Positions 25,666 through 34,464 of a stretch of DNA of 64,000 bases are shown here, piece by piece (the stretch's first letter is position 1; each line of letters begins with the position of its first letter). A model generated the notes under the pieces. The model did not search any database. It saw only the letters and a list, made by a program, of their open reading frames with translations, and was not told the DNA's origin. Source of the stretch: JBEVJK01 sp040510195 (GTDB taxonomy: Bacteria > Pseudomonadota > Alphaproteobacteria > Rhizobiales > Rhizobiaceae); NCBI GenBank assembly GCA_040510195.1, contig JBEVJK010000107.1, positions 26,283 to 90,282 of the forward strand. The letters run 5' to 3'. Made by a program: the position numbers and the translations under genes.

Positions 25666-26990
25666 CGCGGCGCGCCCAATCGGCCGACGACGGCTTCGAG
25701 CGCCACCGTCTCGCGGGCGCCCGTGCGGCGGTCCTTGATCTCGACTTCGCCGGCGGAAAGGCCGCGCGGACCGACGATCACCTGCGTCGGCACACCAATC
25801 AGATCCGCGGTTGCAAATTTTGCGCCGGGCCGCTGGTCGGTGTCGTCATGAAGAATATCGAACCCGGCCGCTGCCAGCTCGGTATCGAGCCGCTCGCATG
25901 CTTCGTCGCAGGCAAGGTCGCCGACTTTCATGTTGATCAGCACGGCATCGAATGGCGCCACGCTCGCCGGCCATATGATGCCGTTCTCGTCGTGCGAGGC
26001 CTCGATGATCGCCGCGATCAGACGTGTCGGGCCGATGCCGTAGGAGCCCATGGAAACGTCGTGCTCCTTGCCGTCGGGACCCGTGACGCCGGCGCCCATC
26101 GGCTTCGAATATTTGTCGCCGAAATGGAAGATATGGCCGACCTCGATGCCGCGTGCCGACAGCCGCTCCGCGACCGAAAGCGCCGACCAGGCCGCCTCGT
26201 CGTGCATCTCGTCGGTCGCCGCATAAGGGGTCGTCCATTCCTTGACGATCGCCGCAATGCCGGCATCGTCACCGAAATCGGTCATGGCGTCGGGAACCGG
26301 AAGATCGAGATAGGCACGGTCGCAGAAGACACGGCTCTCGCCCGTCTCGGCCAGGATGATGAACTCATGGCTGAGGTCGCCGCCGATCGGCCCGGTCTCG
26401 GCGCGCATGGGAATCGCCTTCAGCCCCATGCGGGTGAAAGTCCTGAGATAGGAAACGAACATGCGGTTGTAGGCAGCTCGCGCGCCTTCATAGTCGAGAT
26501 CGAAGGAATAGGCGTCCTTCATCAGGAATTCGCGACTGCGCATGACCCCGAACCGGGGGCGCACCTCGTCGCGGAACTTCCACTGGATATGGTAGAGGTT
26601 GAGTGGCAGGTCCTTGTAGGAGCGAACGTAGGCTCGGAAGATCTCCGTCACCATCTCCTCGTTCGTCGGACCGTAGAGCATGTCGCGTTCATGCCTGTCC
26701 TTGATGCGGAGCATCTCCTTGCCGTAGTCCTCATAGCGGCCGCTTTCCCGCCAGAGCTCGGCCGACTGGATGGTCGGCATCAAGATCTCCAACGCGCCCG
26801 CGCGGTTCTGCTCCTCGCGAATGATGGCGCACACCTTGTCGAGCACCCGCTTGCCCAAAGGCAGCCAGGAAAAGCTGCCGGCCCCCTGCTGGCGGATCAT
26901 GCCGGCCCTCAGCATCAGCCGGTGACTGACAATCTCCGCCTCGCGGGGATTTTCCTTCAGGATCGGCAGGAAGTAGCGCGAAAGCCGCAT
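25662..26990 (-). CDS. proS: Prolyl-tRNA synthetase (short alphaproteobacterial type)
   Basis: 442 residues, typical of the bacterial form without the editing insertion. It charges tRNA-Pro in the cytoplasm. Class II motifs are seen: the N-terminal MRLSRYFLPILKENP, motif 1 around SWLPLGKRVLDKV, motif 2 (YHIQWKFRDEVRPRFGVMRSREF) and motif 3 (GSYGIGPTRLIAAIIE). The C-terminal anticodon domain includes DLIGVPTQVIVGPRG. The ATG at 26990 has GGAA six bases upstream; the frame runs open to 27074. First gene of the proS-lolC-lolD message. Upstream is an unusually long gap. Confidence 0.96.
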   Translation of the reverse strand: MRLSRYFLPILKENPREAEIVSHRLMLRAGMIRQQGAGSFSWLPLGKRVLDKVCAIIREEQNRAGALEILMPTIQSAELWRESGRYEDYGKEMLRIKDRHERDMLYGPTNEEMVTEIFRAYVRSYKDLPLNLYHIQWKFRDEVRPRFGVMRSREFLMKDAYSFDLDYEGARAAYNRMFVSYLRTFTRMGLKAIPMRAETGPIGGDLSHEFIILAETGESRVFCDRAYLDLPVPDAMTDFGDDAGIAAIVKEWTTPYAATDEMHDEAAWSALSVAERLSARGIEVGHIFHFGDKYSKPMGAGVTGPDGKEHDVSMGSYGIGPTRLIAAIIEASHDENGIIWPASVAPFDAVLINMKVGDLACDEACERLDTELAAAGFDILHDDTDQRPGAKFATADLIGVPTQVIVGPRGLSAGEVEIKDRRTGARETVALEAVVGRLGAPR

Positions 26991-27219
26991 CGGCAATTCC
27001 GTGGAAGCAAGGATAAGGCCGCCGGAATCGGCGGCCGCAAAACAACAGCGTCTATGCCTGCGCTTCATAGCCATTTCGTGGCGGCTTGCAAACCCGATCC
27101 AAGCACCGCCGGCGTGGGGCCTATTCTCGATGCAACGCCTGCCAATCCGTTGTGCATCGCAGCACAGGATTGCCCGTTTGCGAGCAAAATTGTTCGTGAC
27201 AATCCGATTCCCGTTAGGC

Positions 27220-27381
27220 TAATGTGCCCCGATAACCGAGGGAGTAGAGCCAAATCTACTCTCCTGCGCGGTCAAAGTCTTGGGAGGATGCGATCCTGGC
27301 GCGGTCATGCGCAGCCGCCGGATCACCGGAAACGGATCGGACGCGTTGAACTGCAAGGCCTCGTGCCTTGCATTTTTTTTG
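27220..27381 (+). ncRNA. Candidate intergenic small RNA ending at a strong terminator
   Basis: The 3' end is well marked by a hairpin and U-run (27353-27380), but no protein gene lies upstream on that strand, so the terminated transcript should be a non-coding RNA. A weak promoter could be GTGACA, 17 bases, CTAATG ending near 27225. That gives about 150 bases. The 5' end is a guess, and I match it to no known rhizobial RNA family. Confidence 0.4.
27353..27380 (+). terminator. Intrinsic terminator (7-bp stem, 8-T run)
   Basis: GCAAGGC (27353-27359) pairs perfectly with GCCTTGC (27365-27371) across a five-base loop, and eight Ts follow at 27373-27380. It also has an outer pairing of ACTGCA with TGCAGT. 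It is the cleanest intrinsic terminator in the window. Confidence 0.8.
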
Positions 27382-28322
27382 TGCAGTCGATCGGCCGTGC
27401 CGAGACGAACAAGCAGCATCCAAGCCTCGACAACTTGCCGACGATCCCCAGAAGGCGAACCCGGCAGGCTCCTGTTCCCGATCATGGCCCGACGACTGGC
27501 TTCCGCGACACCGTTTGCAAGTCCAGTTCGCGACGCAGGAGCCTTGGCGCGGATTGCCTGACCGGCTGAGAAGGATTTCGGGAGCGTCTCGATCGCACAT
27601 CCGGGAGGGCGATCGCCCCCCAAACACATTCGACCTGGGTTGGGGCTGGAGCCATCAAGGTGCCAAGGGATGGCACATTATTGGCTCCGCATAGAGCATC
27701 ATCCTTGATCGAGCTGTCGTCCTTTCATTTTCGCACCGAGAACGCGCGGACGGCGCTGTACCCCACGGCGTCTTGCGGACTGCCGCTAGCTCGTCTGGAC
27801 AGCGACCGGCGACGGCGAATCTTCCGGCGCAGAGGTTCTCGACTGGCTCGTGGCAAGCCAGTACGCCGTTCGAGCTTCATCGAATGGCATGAGATGACCG
27901 CCATCGCGATTTCAGGCAATCATCCTTCGCCAATCGAACGGTCGTCCTTCCGTTCCGCCCCGAGATCCTCCCATGACAGCGCCCATCGCACCCCACGGAG
28001 CCAGGCGGCCTGGCCGTCCCGGCGTCGACGCGAAGTCTTCCAGTGCCCATGGCTACTCGTCGAGCCCCACGGGTGCGAAAGCGGTCGTTGCCGCGATGCC
28101 TTCCCGGGCCACCCAATAAAGGACAACAAGGATTTGTCGGCGACCAAGGGCCTCCGGTCAGCCTCGCGCTAACACAAAACCAGGCTCGACGGCGTCCGGC
28201 GGAATCCGCACAGCCGTTGACATCCGCCATCGCCTTTCATTGATCGCACCATTTTCAACCAGCGGATTATCCCGATGACGCGCTCGCGGGAAGCTTGCCA
28301 CCGCCGTCCTAGTTTCCCCTTG

Positions 28323-28592
28323 TTATTCAAAGTCCGGCACGAGGCGGGGGATATCGTCGAAGCCGTAGCCCAGTCCCTTGGTGAGCCCGTAGAGAATCCC
28401 GAAGATCAGCACCGAAACGATCGTCGTTCGGACCACGACCTTGCCCATATGCGGGCCGCGCGGCGCGCTGGACACGGTGCCCAGGGTGACGTCACCCTCG
28501 TCGTCCTGGGTTCTGAGCCCAAAAGGAAGCATGGCGAAAAGCACGATCCACCAGATGATGAAGAAGATGGCCGCCGCCGAAACGTAGCTCAT
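28323..28592 (-). CDS. DUF1467 small membrane protein
   Basis: 89 residues with two membrane helices (about 5-25 and 57-75) and a short acidic loop (LRTQDDEGDVTLGT). This matches the DUF1467 family found between mce and proS in Rhizobiales. No function is known for the family. It follows mce by 19 bases and belongs to the birA-rnj-mce run of genes. Confidence 0.9.
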   Translation of the reverse strand: MSYVSAAAIFFIIWWIVLFAMLPFGLRTQDDEGDVTLGTVSSAPRGPHMGKVVVRTTIVSVLIFGILYGLTKGLGYGFDDIPRLVPDFE

Positions 28593-28611
28593 GACTTGCC
28601 GCCCCGCGCCG

Positions 28612-29016
28612 TCACGCCTGCTCGAGCTCGATCAGGGTGCCCATCAGATCCTTGGGGTGGAGGAAAAGGACAGGCTTGCCGTGCGCCCCGGGATGCGGCT
28701 CGGTGTCGCCCAGGATGCGGGCGCCCGCACGCACCAGGCGGTCGCGCGCGGCGACGATATCCTCCACCTCGAAACAGAGATGGTGCATCCCGCCGCCCGG
28801 ATTTCTGGCCAGGAAGGAAGCGATCGGTGATGCCTCTCCGAGCGGCTCCATCAACTCCACCTTGCTGTTGCCGAGATCGACGAAGGCCACCGTCACGCCG
28901 TGCTCGGGAAGCGCCAGCGGCGTGCTCACTTCGGCACCCAGCGCGTCGCGGTAGAGGCGCGTCGCGGCGGCAAGGTCCGGCACGGCGAGAGCGACATGGT
29001 TCAGGCGTCCGAGCAT
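28612..29016 (-). CDS. mce: Methylmalonyl-CoA epimerase
   Basis: 134 residues. It interconverts the (2R) and (2S) forms of methylmalonyl-CoA in propionyl-CoA breakdown. The VOC-fold motifs are clear: MLGRLNHVALAVPDLAAA at the start with the first metal histidine, GGGMHHLCFEVED with the second, and the ending GTLIELEQ with the metal/catalytic glutamates. Length and position next to rnj match the rhizobial gene. It lies 55 bases behind rnj. Confidence 0.94.
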   Translation of the reverse strand: MLGRLNHVALAVPDLAAATRLYRDALGAEVSTPLALPEHGVTVAFVDLGNSKVELMEPLGEASPIASFLARNPGGGMHHLCFEVEDIVAARDRLVRAGARILGDTEPHPGAHGKPVLFLHPKDLMGTLIELEQA

Positions 29017-29071
29017 CTCAGTTCCGTTCTTCCCGTGACACGGCGGCGGCGTGCTGGCCGGCCGATGCCCC

Positions 29072-30742
29072 TCAGCGCGTTACGAACACCGTCACCAGCG
29101 GCTTCTTGCCCCACGCTTCGTTGGCGGCCGAGCGGACGGCGCGCCGCACCGCTTCCGAGACCAGGTCGAGGTCCTTGCGGCGGGCACGCGGGATCGACTC
29201 CACGGCGCCGATCGCGGCATCGAGCATGCGCTCCTCCATCTGGACGCCCTCCGCATCGGCCTCGGCGACGCCGATCGCCACGAGGTCCGGGTCGCCGGCG
29301 AGCTCGTACCGTTCGTCCAGCACGACGTTGACCGCGACGTGACCGACGAAGCTCAACCGACGACGGTCGCGGATGCCCATCGCCTCGTCCGTGCCGATCA
29401 GGCGGCCATCCTTGTAGATGCGGCCGAAGGGAACTTGGTCGACGATCTCGGCCGGACCCGGCGCGAGCCTCAGCATGTCGCCATTGCGAACCTGCGCCAC
29501 TTCCGCAATCCCCGACGTCGCCATCAGCGAGCCTTGCGCCACCAGATGGGCGGCTTCGCCGTGCACGGGCACGCCGATCCGCGGGCGAACCCACTCATAC
29601 ATGCGCCTGAGCTCGTTGCGGCGCGGATGGCCGGACACATGAACCAGGGCGTCGCCATCCTCAATGATGCGGATACCCTGGTCGATGAGGCCGTTCTTGA
29701 TCTCCAGGATCGCCTTTTCGTTGCCCGGTATGGTGCGCGAGGAGAAGATAACGGTGTCGCCGGGCGATAGCGCCACCGTCTTCATCTCGTCGCGGGCGAG
29801 CTTGGCCAGAGCGGCGCGCGGCTCACCCTGGCTGCCGGTGAGGACCACCACCAGATTGGCGCGCGGAATGTAGCCATACTCCTCTTCCGCGACGAATTCG
29901 GGCAGGCCGTCCATGTAGCCGAGCTCCGATGCGACGCTCACCACACGTTTCATGGAGCGGCCGAGCAGCAGCACCTGTCGCCCGGCGTCGCGGGCGGCCT
30001 CGGCGACGGAACGGATCCGACCGACATTGGAGGAGAAGGTGGTGATGGCGACGCGCCCCTCGGCGGTCTCGATCAAATTCCGCAGGCTCTGGCCGACCGC
30101 CTGCTCGGACGGCGAATCGCCGTCGCGAAGGGCATTGGTGGAGTCGCACACCAGCGCCAGCACGCCCTTGTCGCCGAGGGCGCGGAAGCGCGCCTCGTCG
30201 GTCAGCGGGCCGATCTCGGGCGCCGGGTCGATCTTCCAGTCCCCGGTATGGAGGACCGTCCCGGCCGGGGTGGCGATGGCCAGCGACACGGGCTCGGGAA
30301 TGGAGTGGGTGACCGCGATCGCCTCGATGGAGAACGGCCCAACCTGAAACGTCTCGCCGGCGCGATAGATGGTGACTTGAATGTTGGGGCTCCCCGGTTC
30401 GGACAGGCGCTTGGCCTCCAGCAGGCCGGCCGCGAAGGGCGTCAGGAAGCAAGGCGCCTTGAGGCGCGGCCATAGATCCGTCAGCGCGCCGTAATGATCC
30501 TCATGCGCATGGGTGATGACGATGCCTACCAGCGCGCCGCCATCCTGCTCGATGAAGCGGATGTCGGGCATGACGAGATCGACGCCGGGCAGCTCCGGGC
30601 CCGGAAAGGTCACCCCGCAGTCGACCATGAGCCACTGCCGCGCCGTCGGGGGGCCGTAGCCGTAGAGGGCGAGGTTCATGCCGATCTCGCCGACGCCGCC
30701 GAGCGGCACGAAGACGAGCTCGTGGCGCGGATCTGTCGTCAT
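29072..30742 (-). CDS. rnj: Ribonuclease J
   Basis: 556 residues. A metallo-beta-lactamase/beta-CASP nuclease with H78, H80, D82 and H83 in ITHAHEDHYGAL, further ligands in AVTHSIPEP and HTGDWKID, and the beta-CASP motifs IFSSRTIPGNE and HVSGHPRRNEL. The enzyme has 5'-exonuclease and endonuclease activity on mRNA and rRNA precursors in the cytoplasm; it is the main 5' ribonuclease in Rhizobiales. Its start overlaps the birA stop by four bases. Full length for the family. Confidence 0.95.
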   Translation of the reverse strand: MTTDPRHELVFVPLGGVGEIGMNLALYGYGPPTARQWLMVDCGVTFPGPELPGVDLVMPDIRFIEQDGGALVGIVITHAHEDHYGALTDLWPRLKAPCFLTPFAAGLLEAKRLSEPGSPNIQVTIYRAGETFQVGPFSIEAIAVTHSIPEPVSLAIATPAGTVLHTGDWKIDPAPEIGPLTDEARFRALGDKGVLALVCDSTNALRDGDSPSEQAVGQSLRNLIETAEGRVAITTFSSNVGRIRSVAEAARDAGRQVLLLGRSMKRVVSVASELGYMDGLPEFVAEEEYGYIPRANLVVVLTGSQGEPRAALAKLARDEMKTVALSPGDTVIFSSRTIPGNEKAILEIKNGLIDQGIRIIEDGDALVHVSGHPRRNELRRMYEWVRPRIGVPVHGEAAHLVAQGSLMATSGIAEVAQVRNGDMLRLAPGPAEIVDQVPFGRIYKDGRLIGTDEAMGIRDRRRLSFVGHVAVNVVLDERYELAGDPDLVAIGVAEADAEGVQMEERMLDAAIGAVESIPRARRKDLDLVSEAVRRAVRSAANEAWGKKPLVTVFVTR

Positions 30743-31512
30743 CCATGTCCCTCCTGACCGAAGAACAGATCGCCGGCAGAGATCAGCCGGAGCGCGCCGT
30801 CATCGGTCCTCAGACATAAATAGCCCTCCCGATCGATATCCTCAAACCGGCCGTCGAGCGAACGGTCCTGCAGGCTGACGACCACCCGCTCGCCGACACC
30901 GCGCGCAGCGAGCAGCCAGGCGGTTCGAATGGCCTCGAAGCCCAGGCCGCCGTTCCATTCGGCGAGCGTCCGGTCGAAGGCCGCGGCGAGCCCGGCGAAG
31001 AGCGCATCCGGGGCGACGGCGACCCCGCAGGCAGCCAGGTCGGTCGCCGGGTAAGGCGTGTCGGCCGGGTGGTGGGCGCAATTGATGCCGCAGCCTATCA
31101 CCACCGCCAGCCGCCCCTTCGAGAGGCGCTCGCTTTCGAGCAGCACGCCGTTCACCTTCTGGCCGTCCACCAGCACGTCGTTTGGCCATTTGATGGCCAG
31201 CGCCTGCGGCGTGGCGGCGAAAAAAGGACGCAGCGTGCGATAGACGGCAAGAGCCGCGACGAGCGGCAAGGTGCCGATGCGCTCGGGCGGCGCCGGATCG
31301 GTCAGCAACAGGCTGGCATAGAGGTTGCCTTCCTCCGAGACCCAGGGGCGGCCTCGGCGGCCCCTGCCCTTCAGCTGACGCCGTGCGGTGATCCAGAGCC
31401 CGCCCGGCTCGCCCTTGCGGGCGAGCTCCAGGGCAACGCTGTTGGTCGAGTCGACATCCCCCAGGGCCAGCCGGCGGAAGCCGGGCAGGTCCGGCAAAGG
31501 CTCGGCGCCCAC
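30739..31512 (-). CDS. birA: Biotin--[acetyl-CoA-carboxylase] ligase, no repressor domain
   Basis: 257 residues. The catalytic domain is complete: the DSTNSVALELA substrate motif, the adenylate loop GRGRRGRPW, and KWPNDVLVDGQKVNGVLLE. There is no N-terminal helix-turn-helix, so this is a monofunctional ligase that biotinylates carboxylase carrier proteins. The start is GTG. It begins three bases behind the nuoN stop and overlaps rnj, so complex I, biotin ligation and RNase J are probably on one long transcript, as in other Rhizobiales. Confidence 0.94.
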   Translation of the reverse strand: MGAEPLPDLPGFRRLALGDVDSTNSVALELARKGEPGGLWITARRQLKGRGRRGRPWVSEEGNLYASLLLTDPAPPERIGTLPLVAALAVYRTLRPFFAATPQALAIKWPNDVLVDGQKVNGVLLESERLSKGRLAVVIGCGINCAHHPADTPYPATDLAACGVAVAPDALFAGLAAAFDRTLAEWNGGLGFEAIRTAWLLAARGVGERVVVSLQDRSLDGRFEDIDREGYLCLRTDDGALRLISAGDLFFGQEGHG

Positions 31513-31515
31513 CTC

Positions 31516-32952
31516 CTAGAAGAACGTCTTGGCCGCCGCAGCGGCCAGCGCGCTGATCGGCCCGCCGACCAGCACATAGAAGAGCATGAAGGCTCCCGAC
31601 AGCCCGAGCACGAGCCTGAGCTCGCCCGCCATAGGCTGGAAGCCGCCGGCCGGCTCGTCGAACCACATCAGCTTGATGATGCGCAGATAGTAGTAGGCGC
31701 CCACCACCGAGGTGAGCACGCCGATCACCGCCAGCGCGTAGAGCTGCGCATCGATGGCGGCCAGGAACACGTACCACTTGGCCCAGAAGCCGGCCAGCGG
31801 CGGGATGCCGGCCAGCGAGAACATCAGGATCGTGAGCATGGTGGCCATGGCGGGATTGGTCGCCGACAGGCCCGCCAGGTCCTCTATGGCCTCGACGTTG
31901 CGTCCGCCGCGACGCATGGCCAGGATGAAGGCGAAAGTGCCGAGCGTCATCACCATGTAGATCGCCATGTAGAGGAGCACGCCGCGTACCCCGGCCTCGG
32001 AGTTGGCGGCAAGCCCGACCAGCGCAAAACCGATATGGCCGATGGAGGAATAGGCCATCAGCCGCTTGATGTTCTGCTGGCCGATGGCGGCGAAGGAGCC
32101 GAGCGCCATGGAGGCGATCGAGATGAAGACGACGATCTGCTGCCAGTCGGGGGCGATCGGCTGGAAGGCGCCCATGACCACACGCACGGTCAGAGCCATG
32201 GCCGCCATCTTGGGCGCTGCGGCCATGAACGCCGTGACCGGTGTGGGAGCGCCCTCGTAGACGTCTGGCGTCCACATGTGGAACGGCACGGCGGAGATCT
32301 TGAAGGCGAGCCCGGCCAGCACGAAGACCAAGCCGAAGACCAGGCCGAGCTGTCTCTCGGCGGCCGACAGCGCCGCGGCGATGGCCTCGAACCCGGTCTG
32401 GCCGGTGTAACCGTAGACCAGCGAGATGCCGTAGAGCAGCATGCCGGACGAGAGCGCGCCCAGCACGAAATATTTGAGACCGGCTTCGGTCGAGCGCAGG
32501 CTGTCGCGGTTGATGGCGGCCAGCACGTAGATGGCCAGCGACTGCAGCTCGAGCCCGAGATAGAGGGTCAGCATGTCGGCTGCCGAGATCATCAGCATCA
32601 TGCCCAGCGTCGCGAGCAGGATCAGCACCGGGAACTCGAATTTGTCGAACTTCTCCTGCTTGGCGAAGCCCATCGACATCAGGAGCGTGACCGCCGAGCC
32701 GACGAGAGCCAGAACCTTCATGAAACGCCCGAACGGATCGCTGACGAAGGAGGCGCCGAACGCATTGCCGTTCTCAGGCAGGACGATCAGCCACAGAATC
32801 GCGGCCGCCAGCACGCCCACGGCCAAGATGCTCACCGGACGGCTCGACGCCTCGCCGACGAAGACGCCCAGCATCAAGAGGCCGAGCGCACCGATCGCCA
32901 CGATGAGCTCGGGAACCAGGACCGACAGGCTGAGGGAAAGGTCGACGGTCAT
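31516..32952 (-). CDS. nuoN: NADH-quinone oxidoreductase subunit N
   Basis: 478 residues with about 14 membrane helices of the antiporter-like (Mrp) type. Motifs include TPDVYEGAPTPVTAFMA and LMAYSSIGHIGFALVGL, where the Lys and His proton-path residues lie. NuoN is a membrane proton-pumping subunit of complex I. Last subunit gene of the operon, nine bases behind nuoM. Confidence 0.96.
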   Translation of the reverse strand: MTVDLSLSLSVLVPELIVAIGALGLLMLGVFVGEASSRPVSILAVGVLAAAILWLIVLPENGNAFGASFVSDPFGRFMKVLALVGSAVTLLMSMGFAKQEKFDKFEFPVLILLATLGMMLMISAADMLTLYLGLELQSLAIYVLAAINRDSLRSTEAGLKYFVLGALSSGMLLYGISLVYGYTGQTGFEAIAAALSAAERQLGLVFGLVFVLAGLAFKISAVPFHMWTPDVYEGAPTPVTAFMAAAPKMAAMALTVRVVMGAFQPIAPDWQQIVVFISIASMALGSFAAIGQQNIKRLMAYSSIGHIGFALVGLAANSEAGVRGVLLYMAIYMVMTLGTFAFILAMRRGGRNVEAIEDLAGLSATNPAMATMLTILMFSLAGIPPLAGFWAKWYVFLAAIDAQLYALAVIGVLTSVVGAYYYLRIIKLMWFDEPAGGFQPMAGELRLVLGLSGAFMLFYVLVGGPISALAAAAAKTFF

Positions 32953-32961
32953 GGTTCGTCC

Positions 32962-34464
32962 TCAGTGCGCCGCCGCGGTCTGCTCGGAGAGCGAGACGGT
33001 GACGTTGTTGATGAGCGCCTTGACCGATTCGGCCGTCGCGTCGAACACCGGCGCCGGGTAGACGCCGAAAAAGATCACCAGGACCGCGAGCGGATAGATG
33101 ATCGCCCGTTCGCGGGCCGACAGGTCGAGCAGGCCCTTGAGGCTATCCTTGGTCAGCGCGCCGAAGATCACCTTGCGATAGAGCCACAGCGCATAGGCCG
33201 CCGACAGGATCACCCCCGTGGTGGCGAAGAAGGCGACCCAGGTGTTGATGCGGAAGACGCCGAGCAGGGTCAGGAACTCGCCGATGAAGCCGCTGGTCCC
33301 CGGCAGGCCGACATTGGCCATGGTGAAGATCATGAAGACGACCGCGTATTTGGGCATGTTGTTGACCAGCCCGCCATAGGCGGCGATCTCGCGCGTGTGG
33401 AGACGGTCGTAGACGACGCCGACGCAAAGGAACAGCGCACCCGACACCAGCCCGTGCGACAGCATCTGGAACAGCGAGCCCTGGATCCCCTCCTGGTTCA
33501 TGGCGAAGATGCCCATGGTCACGTAGCCCATATGCGCCACGGACGAGTAGGCGATCAGCTTCTTCATGTCCTCCTGCATCAGCGCGACAAGAGAGGTGTA
33601 GATGATGGCCACCACCGACAGCACGAAGACGAACGGCGCGAAGTCGAGCGAGGCGACCGGGAACATCGGCAGCGAGAAGCGGAGAAATCCGTAGCCGCCC
33701 ATGTTCAAGAGGATGGCCGCCAGGATCACCGACCCCGCGGTCGGGGCCTCCACATGCGCGTCCGGCAGCCAGGTGTGGACCGGCCACATCGGCATCTTCA
33801 CGGCGAAGGAGGCGAAGAAGGCCAGCCACAGCCAGGTCTGCATCGATGGCGGGAAGTCGTGCGCCAGAAGCGTCGGGATGTCCGTGGTGCCGGCCTGCCT
33901 GAACATGGCCATGACGGCGAGCAGCATCAGCACCGAGCCCAGCAGCGTGTAGAGGAAGAACTTGAAGCTCGCATAGACGCGGCGCTTGCCGCCCCACACG
34001 CCGATGATGATGAACATCGGGATCAGCCCAGCCTCGAAGAACACGTAGAAAAGCACGATGTCCAGGGCGCAGAAGACGCCGATCATCAGCGTTTCCAGCA
34101 GGAGGAAGGCGATCATGTACTCCTTGAGCCGCTTCTCGACGGATTCCCAGCTGGCCAGGATGCAGAACGGCATCAGGAAGGTGGTGAGGATGACGAAAAG
34201 CATCGAGATGCCGTCGACACCGACATGATAGGAGATGCCGCTGTCGAGCCAGGCGGTCTTCTCCACCATCTGGAATCCGGGATCGGAATTGTCGAAGCCG
34301 GCCCAGATGAACAGCGAAATCACGAAGGTGAAGGCGGTGGTGACGAAGGCGATGCTCTTGATGTTGCGGCGCGCCGCCTCGCTGTCGTCGCGGATCAGGA
34401 GGATCAGCACGATGCCCACCAGGGGCAGGAAGGTGACCGTGGAGAGGATCGGCCAATCGGTCAT
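32962..34464 (-). CDS. nuoM: NADH-quinone oxidoreductase subunit M
   Basis: 500 residues, about 14 membrane helices. The antiporter-like signatures FHTWLPDAHVEAP-type (here VHTWLPDAHVEAPTAGSV) and LIAYSSVAHMGYV are present. Proton-translocating membrane subunit of complex I. The ATG at 34464 shares one base with the nuoL stop (TGATG), so translation is coupled; the frame is open upstream only because it overlaps nuoL. Confidence 0.96.
   Translation of the reverse strand: MTDWPILSTVTFLPLVGIVLILLIRDDSEAARRNIKSIAFVTTAFTFVISLFIWAGFDNSDPGFQMVEKTAWLDSGISYHVGVDGISMLFVILTTFLMPFCILASWESVEKRLKEYMIAFLLLETLMIGVFCALDIVLFYVFFEAGLIPMFIIIGVWGGKRRVYASFKFFLYTLLGSVLMLLAVMAMFRQAGTTDIPTLLAHDFPPSMQTWLWLAFFASFAVKMPMWPVHTWLPDAHVEAPTAGSVILAAILLNMGGYGFLRFSLPMFPVASLDFAPFVFVLSVVAIIYTSLVALMQEDMKKLIAYSSVAHMGYVTMGIFAMNQEGIQGSLFQMLSHGLVSGALFLCVGVVYDRLHTREIAAYGGLVNNMPKYAVVFMIFTMANVGLPGTSGFIGEFLTLLGVFRINTWVAFFATTGVILSAAYALWLYRKVIFGALTKDSLKGLLDLSARERAIIYPLAVLVIFFGVYPAPVFDATAESVKALINNVTVSLSEQTAAAH

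Larger units (their letters stand above)
26991..28322. other. 1.3-kb gene-free gap between the DUF1467 gene and proS
   Basis: No frame on either strand in these 1332 bases has protein-like composition or a recognised domain. The only strong element is the hairpin-plus-U-run at 27353-27380 on the forward strand, described as a possible small RNA. In the related genomes I know, the DUF1467 gene and proS are close neighbours, so this looks like inserted or decayed sequence. Confidence 0.55.
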
